In this document: one piece after another, positions 5,906-8,028 of the stretch
Layout: every line of letters starts with the position of its first letter
How positions within the stretch are numbered: the first letter of the stretch is position 1
DNA from: Rhodospirillales bacterium
GTDB taxonomy: Bacteria > Pseudomonadota > Alphaproteobacteria > Acetobacterales > Acetobacteraceae
DNA length: 8,028 nucleotides
NCBI GenBank assembly: GCA_015654825.1
Contig: JAATGE010000587.1
Location: 1 to 8,028 of the forward strand
Reading direction: 5' to 3'
The notes under the pieces: generated by a model
What the model was told of the DNA's origin: nothing
Databases searched by the model: none
The model's input: the letters and a program-made list of their open reading frames with translations, nothing else
Program-made: the position numbers and the translations under genes

Positions 5906-6712
5906 TTAGCCGGCAAGATAGCCGCCATCGACGTAAAGAATTTGCGCCGTAATGGCGCGCGCCGCATCGCTGCAGAGAAACAGCACGGCGCGGGCAATTT
6001 CATCGGGGTCCAATATGCCGAGCGGCAGCGCCATGCGGCGTTTCCAGTCCTCGCCCATTTGGCGCAATTCTTCAGGCGAAAATCCGGATTGGATGGAGCC
6101 CGGGCCACCTGCCGTGTTGGTGCCGCCGGGGCCCACGGCGTTTACGCGGATCATGTGCGGACCGAGCTCTACCGCCAGTGACCGCGTCATCATGGCAACC
6201 CCAGCCTTGGCCGTGTTGTAATCCACTTTCCAACGCACCGGATGGGCGGCCGCCGTGGACGCGATATTGACGATGGCGCCGCCACGCCGTTGCAAAACCA
6301 TCTGGCGTGCGGCAGCCTGGCTCAGGAAGAACACGGATTTCGTGTTGACTTCCATGAAGCGATCCCAATCCGCTTCAGTAAGTGTTTCCCACGTGACCCA
6401 TCCGCGCAACGCGGCATTGTTGACCAGAATATCGATGCTGCCGAATGCTGCGACGCCGGCGGCGATCGCGCGCGCATTCTCCGAAGAAATCGTCACGTTC
6501 CCGGCATGAGCGATCGCCCTTCCGCCGGCCTCGACTATTTCTGCCGCAACCGCCGCCACGCCATCCTCCACGATGTCGCAGAGCACAAGGGCGGCGCCGG
6601 CGTCCGCGAGGCGGAGGGCGATAGCGCGGCCAATGCCCCGCGCCGCGCCGGTGACGAGAGCGACCTTGCCGGAGAGGTCGAACAAGGCGCGCGTCGTAAC
6701 CAATTCCGTCAT
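5906..6712 (-). CDS. Canonical SDR family NAD-dependent oxidoreductase
   Basis: This 268-residue classical SDR is predicted to interconvert an alcohol and a ketone. TGAARGIG at 21-28 binds the cofactor, and Asp46 after beta-2 (LCDIVED) points to NAD(H) rather than NADP(H). Asn98-Asn99-Ala100 is the NNA motif, Asn123 sits in VNTKS, Ser152 lies in IASTAA, and YNTAK gives Tyr165 and Lys169, so the catalytic tetrad is complete. The C terminus is the usual VDGGYLAG. It begins only 4 nt after the flavoprotein stop and ends 28 nt before the P450 start, so all three are very probably cotranscribed. The P450 product, a hydroxylated substrate, is a reasonable candidate for oxidation here. It resembles the divergent SDR at 3872-4675 (AHPV and AGV-MTR segments are shared), and this active copy could be the partner of that inactive one. 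The exact substrate is not readable from the sequence. Confidence 0.93.
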   Translation of the reverse strand: MTELVTTRALFDLSGKVALVTGAARGIGRAIALRLADAGAALVLCDIVEDGVAAVAAEIVEAGGRAIAHAGNVTISSENARAIAAGVAAFGSIDILVNNAALRGWVTWETLTEADWDRFMEVNTKSVFFLSQAAARQMVLQRRGGAIVNIASTAAAHPVRWKVDYNTAKAGVAMMTRSLAVELGPHMIRVNAVGPGGTNTAGGPGSIQSGFSPEELRQMGEDWKRRMALPLGILDPDEIARAVLFLCSDAARAITAQILYVDGGYLAG

Positions 6713-6716
6713 GATC

Positions 6717-8028
6717 TCATGCCGCTCTCACAACATCGCGGTCGGGCGCGACAGCCCGCGCAGTAACGCCGGCTGCATGTCGCGCGGCGATATACCCGAA
6801 TACCAAGGCCGGGCCAATGGTACCGCCGGGCCCCGGATAGGCGCGCGCCATGACGGAGGCTGTGATGTTGCCGGTCGCGTATAGGCCTTCGATAACACCG
6901 CCCTCCTCGCGCACCACGCGCGCATGCTCGTCGGTGACCAGGCCACCATTCGTCCCGATATCACCGGGAACCATGCGAACCGCATAAAACGGCGGCGACT
7001 TGATCGCACCAAGATTCGGGTTCGGCCGGCAGGTGGGATCGCCATGATGGCGGTCGAAGGCACGCGCGCCTCGCGCAAAATCCCGGTCGACTCCCGTGCC
7101 GCAAAACGCATTGAAGCGTCCAATGGTTTCGGTGAGGCCTGCTGGATCGATCCCGCATTTTGCCGCCAGTTCGGGGATACTGCCGGCCCGCACCATATAG
7201 CCTGAACTGAGCCATTCGGCCGGCGGCGGGCCGGGCGGCATGGTGCCCCACGGATAGCACGCGCGGTGCCGGCTTTCGAGAATGGCGAAGCAGGGCCAGG
7301 CCGCCCGTTCGTACATTGCCATGCCGTTATCATGATACGAACCGGCTTCGTCGGTAAACCGATTTCCCTTCGTATCCACCATGATGACATGCGGCTTGGC
7401 AAGATCCAGGTGGTGCATGAACGGTGCAGTAGTCCCCGGTGGCAGGTCACCATTTTCCATGACCGAGGCGGGCGTGTACCATGACAAATCGAGATTGTGT
7501 GTGGCCGCTCCAAGCGCCATTGCCGCCTGTAGAACCTCGCCGGTGTCGCCGGGATTGGCGTTGGTCCAACGCGGCGTAGGCTTTGGCTGCAGGCGATCCC
7601 GCATCGCGCCGTTGTGCGCAAAACCACCCGCATTCAGCAGCACGCCGCGTCTCGCATGCATCTTCAGGTTCTGACCATTCTGACGCGCAGCGATGCCGAC
7701 AACGCGATTTTCGTCCACGAGAAAGCCTGTCACTTCCGTGCCGGTCACGATAGGAATTTGCTGGCGCAACGCGATTTGCAATAGGCGGCCCTGCAGGGCA
7801 GCGCCGGAACCACGATATGCCGTGCCGGTCAGTTTCTGCTTCACACTGCGCAGGACCAGTGTCAGTGCCATGCGCCGACCGCGCCAGGTACGCTTGGCAA
7901 GCATCAGATCGTTGAACTCGCCCGAATTCATCGGGAAAGTCCAGCCTTCATAAACTGAAAGGCGGGTCCGCCATTCTCCGAGCTCGTTGAGGTCGAACAG
8001 CGGCGCGACAAGACCACGGCCGCGCGCC
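6717..8028 (-). CDS. FAD-dependent 3-ketosteroid delta1-dehydrogenase-like protein, 5' end outside window
   Basis: The frame is open from the stop at 6717 to the right edge (436 residues visible), so the ATG at 7931 is internal and the N-terminal FAD Rossmann motif is outside the window. Visible marks of the fumarate reductase / KstD flavoprotein family are LLNAGGF at 130-136, NRFTDEAGSY at about 222-231, GTNGGL, GLYATGN at 381-387, and AYPGPGGTIGPAL at about 396-408. In Rhodococcus KstD1 the equivalent YPGAG segment supplies the Tyr and Gly that bind the C3 keto group. Both are kept here, which favours dehydrogenation next to a ketone over fumarate reduction. Family members are usually about 510-575 residues, so roughly 100 residues are missing. 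It precedes the SDR by 4 nt. A delta4-dehydrogenase or another enone-forming flavoprotein is an alternative. Confidence 0.85.
   Translation of the reverse strand, partial: ARGRGLVAPLFDLNELGEWRTRLSVYEGWTFPMNSGEFNDLMLAKRTWRGRRMALTLVLRSVKQKLTGTAYRGSGAALQGRLLQIALRQQIPIVTGTEVTGFLVDENRVVGIAARQNGQNLKMHARRGVLLNAGGFAHNGAMRDRLQPKPTPRWTNANPGDTGEVLQAAMALGAATHNLDLSWYTPASVMENGDLPPGTTAPFMHHLDLAKPHVIMVDTKGNRFTDEAGSYHDNGMAMYERAAWPCFAILESRHRACYPWGTMPPGPPPAEWLSSGYMVRAGSIPELAAKCGIDPAGLTETIGRFNAFCGTGVDRDFARGARAFDRHHGDPTCRPNPNLGAIKSPPFYAVRMVPGDIGTNGGLVTDEHARVVREEGGVIEGLYATGNITASVMARAYPGPGGTIGPALVFGYIAARHAAGVTARAVAPDRDVVRAA

Noticed and set aside
7929..7931. ATG as the real start of the flavoprotein
   Set aside because: The frame continues without a stop to the window edge and the FAD-binding N terminus of the family would be missing.

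Overview
All eight genes I can support lie on the minus strand, so the window reads right to left. It looks like part of one long catabolic locus that runs off both edges. The GC-rich, tightly packed genes fit a member of the Pseudomonadota. A P450cam-type cytochrome P450 beside several short-chain dehydrogenases (SDRs) is typical of sphingomonads and other degraders of terpenoids or steroids, but the exact taxon is an inference.

In transcription order there is first a redox block. It holds a 5'-truncated FAD protein resembling 3-ketosteroid delta1-dehydrogenase (6717-8028), a canonical SDR (5906-6712), a CYP101-like P450 (4672-5877), and a second SDR (3872-4675) that starts inside the P450 stop codon and has lost most of its cofactor and catalytic signature. 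A 211-nt gap (3661-3871) follows, with small inverted repeats and no convincing promoter.

Next comes a phosphotransfer block: an EcKinase/APH-fold small-molecule kinase (2563-3660), an overlapping Tyr/lipid-type phosphatase with a GKDRTG P-loop (1794-2573), and a second kinase of the same family (655-1737). The last gene (1-615, its 3' end outside the window) is an SDR resembling the dehydrogenase domain of peroxisomal multifunctional enzyme 2 / 17beta-HSD4.

A plausible working model, which is inference, is as follows. A hydrophobic terpenoid- or steroid-like compound is hydroxylated by the P450, oxidised by SDRs and desaturated next to a ketone by the flavoprotein. Hydroxylated intermediates may be reversibly phosphorylated by the kinases and phosphatase, and the last SDR would act in side-chain or ring beta-oxidation. 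The two most unusual points are the kinase-phosphatase-kinase trio inside an oxidative operon and the apparent pseudo-enzyme SDR coupled to the P450. I saw no RNA genes, insertion sequences, CRISPR arrays or plus-strand genes that hold up.
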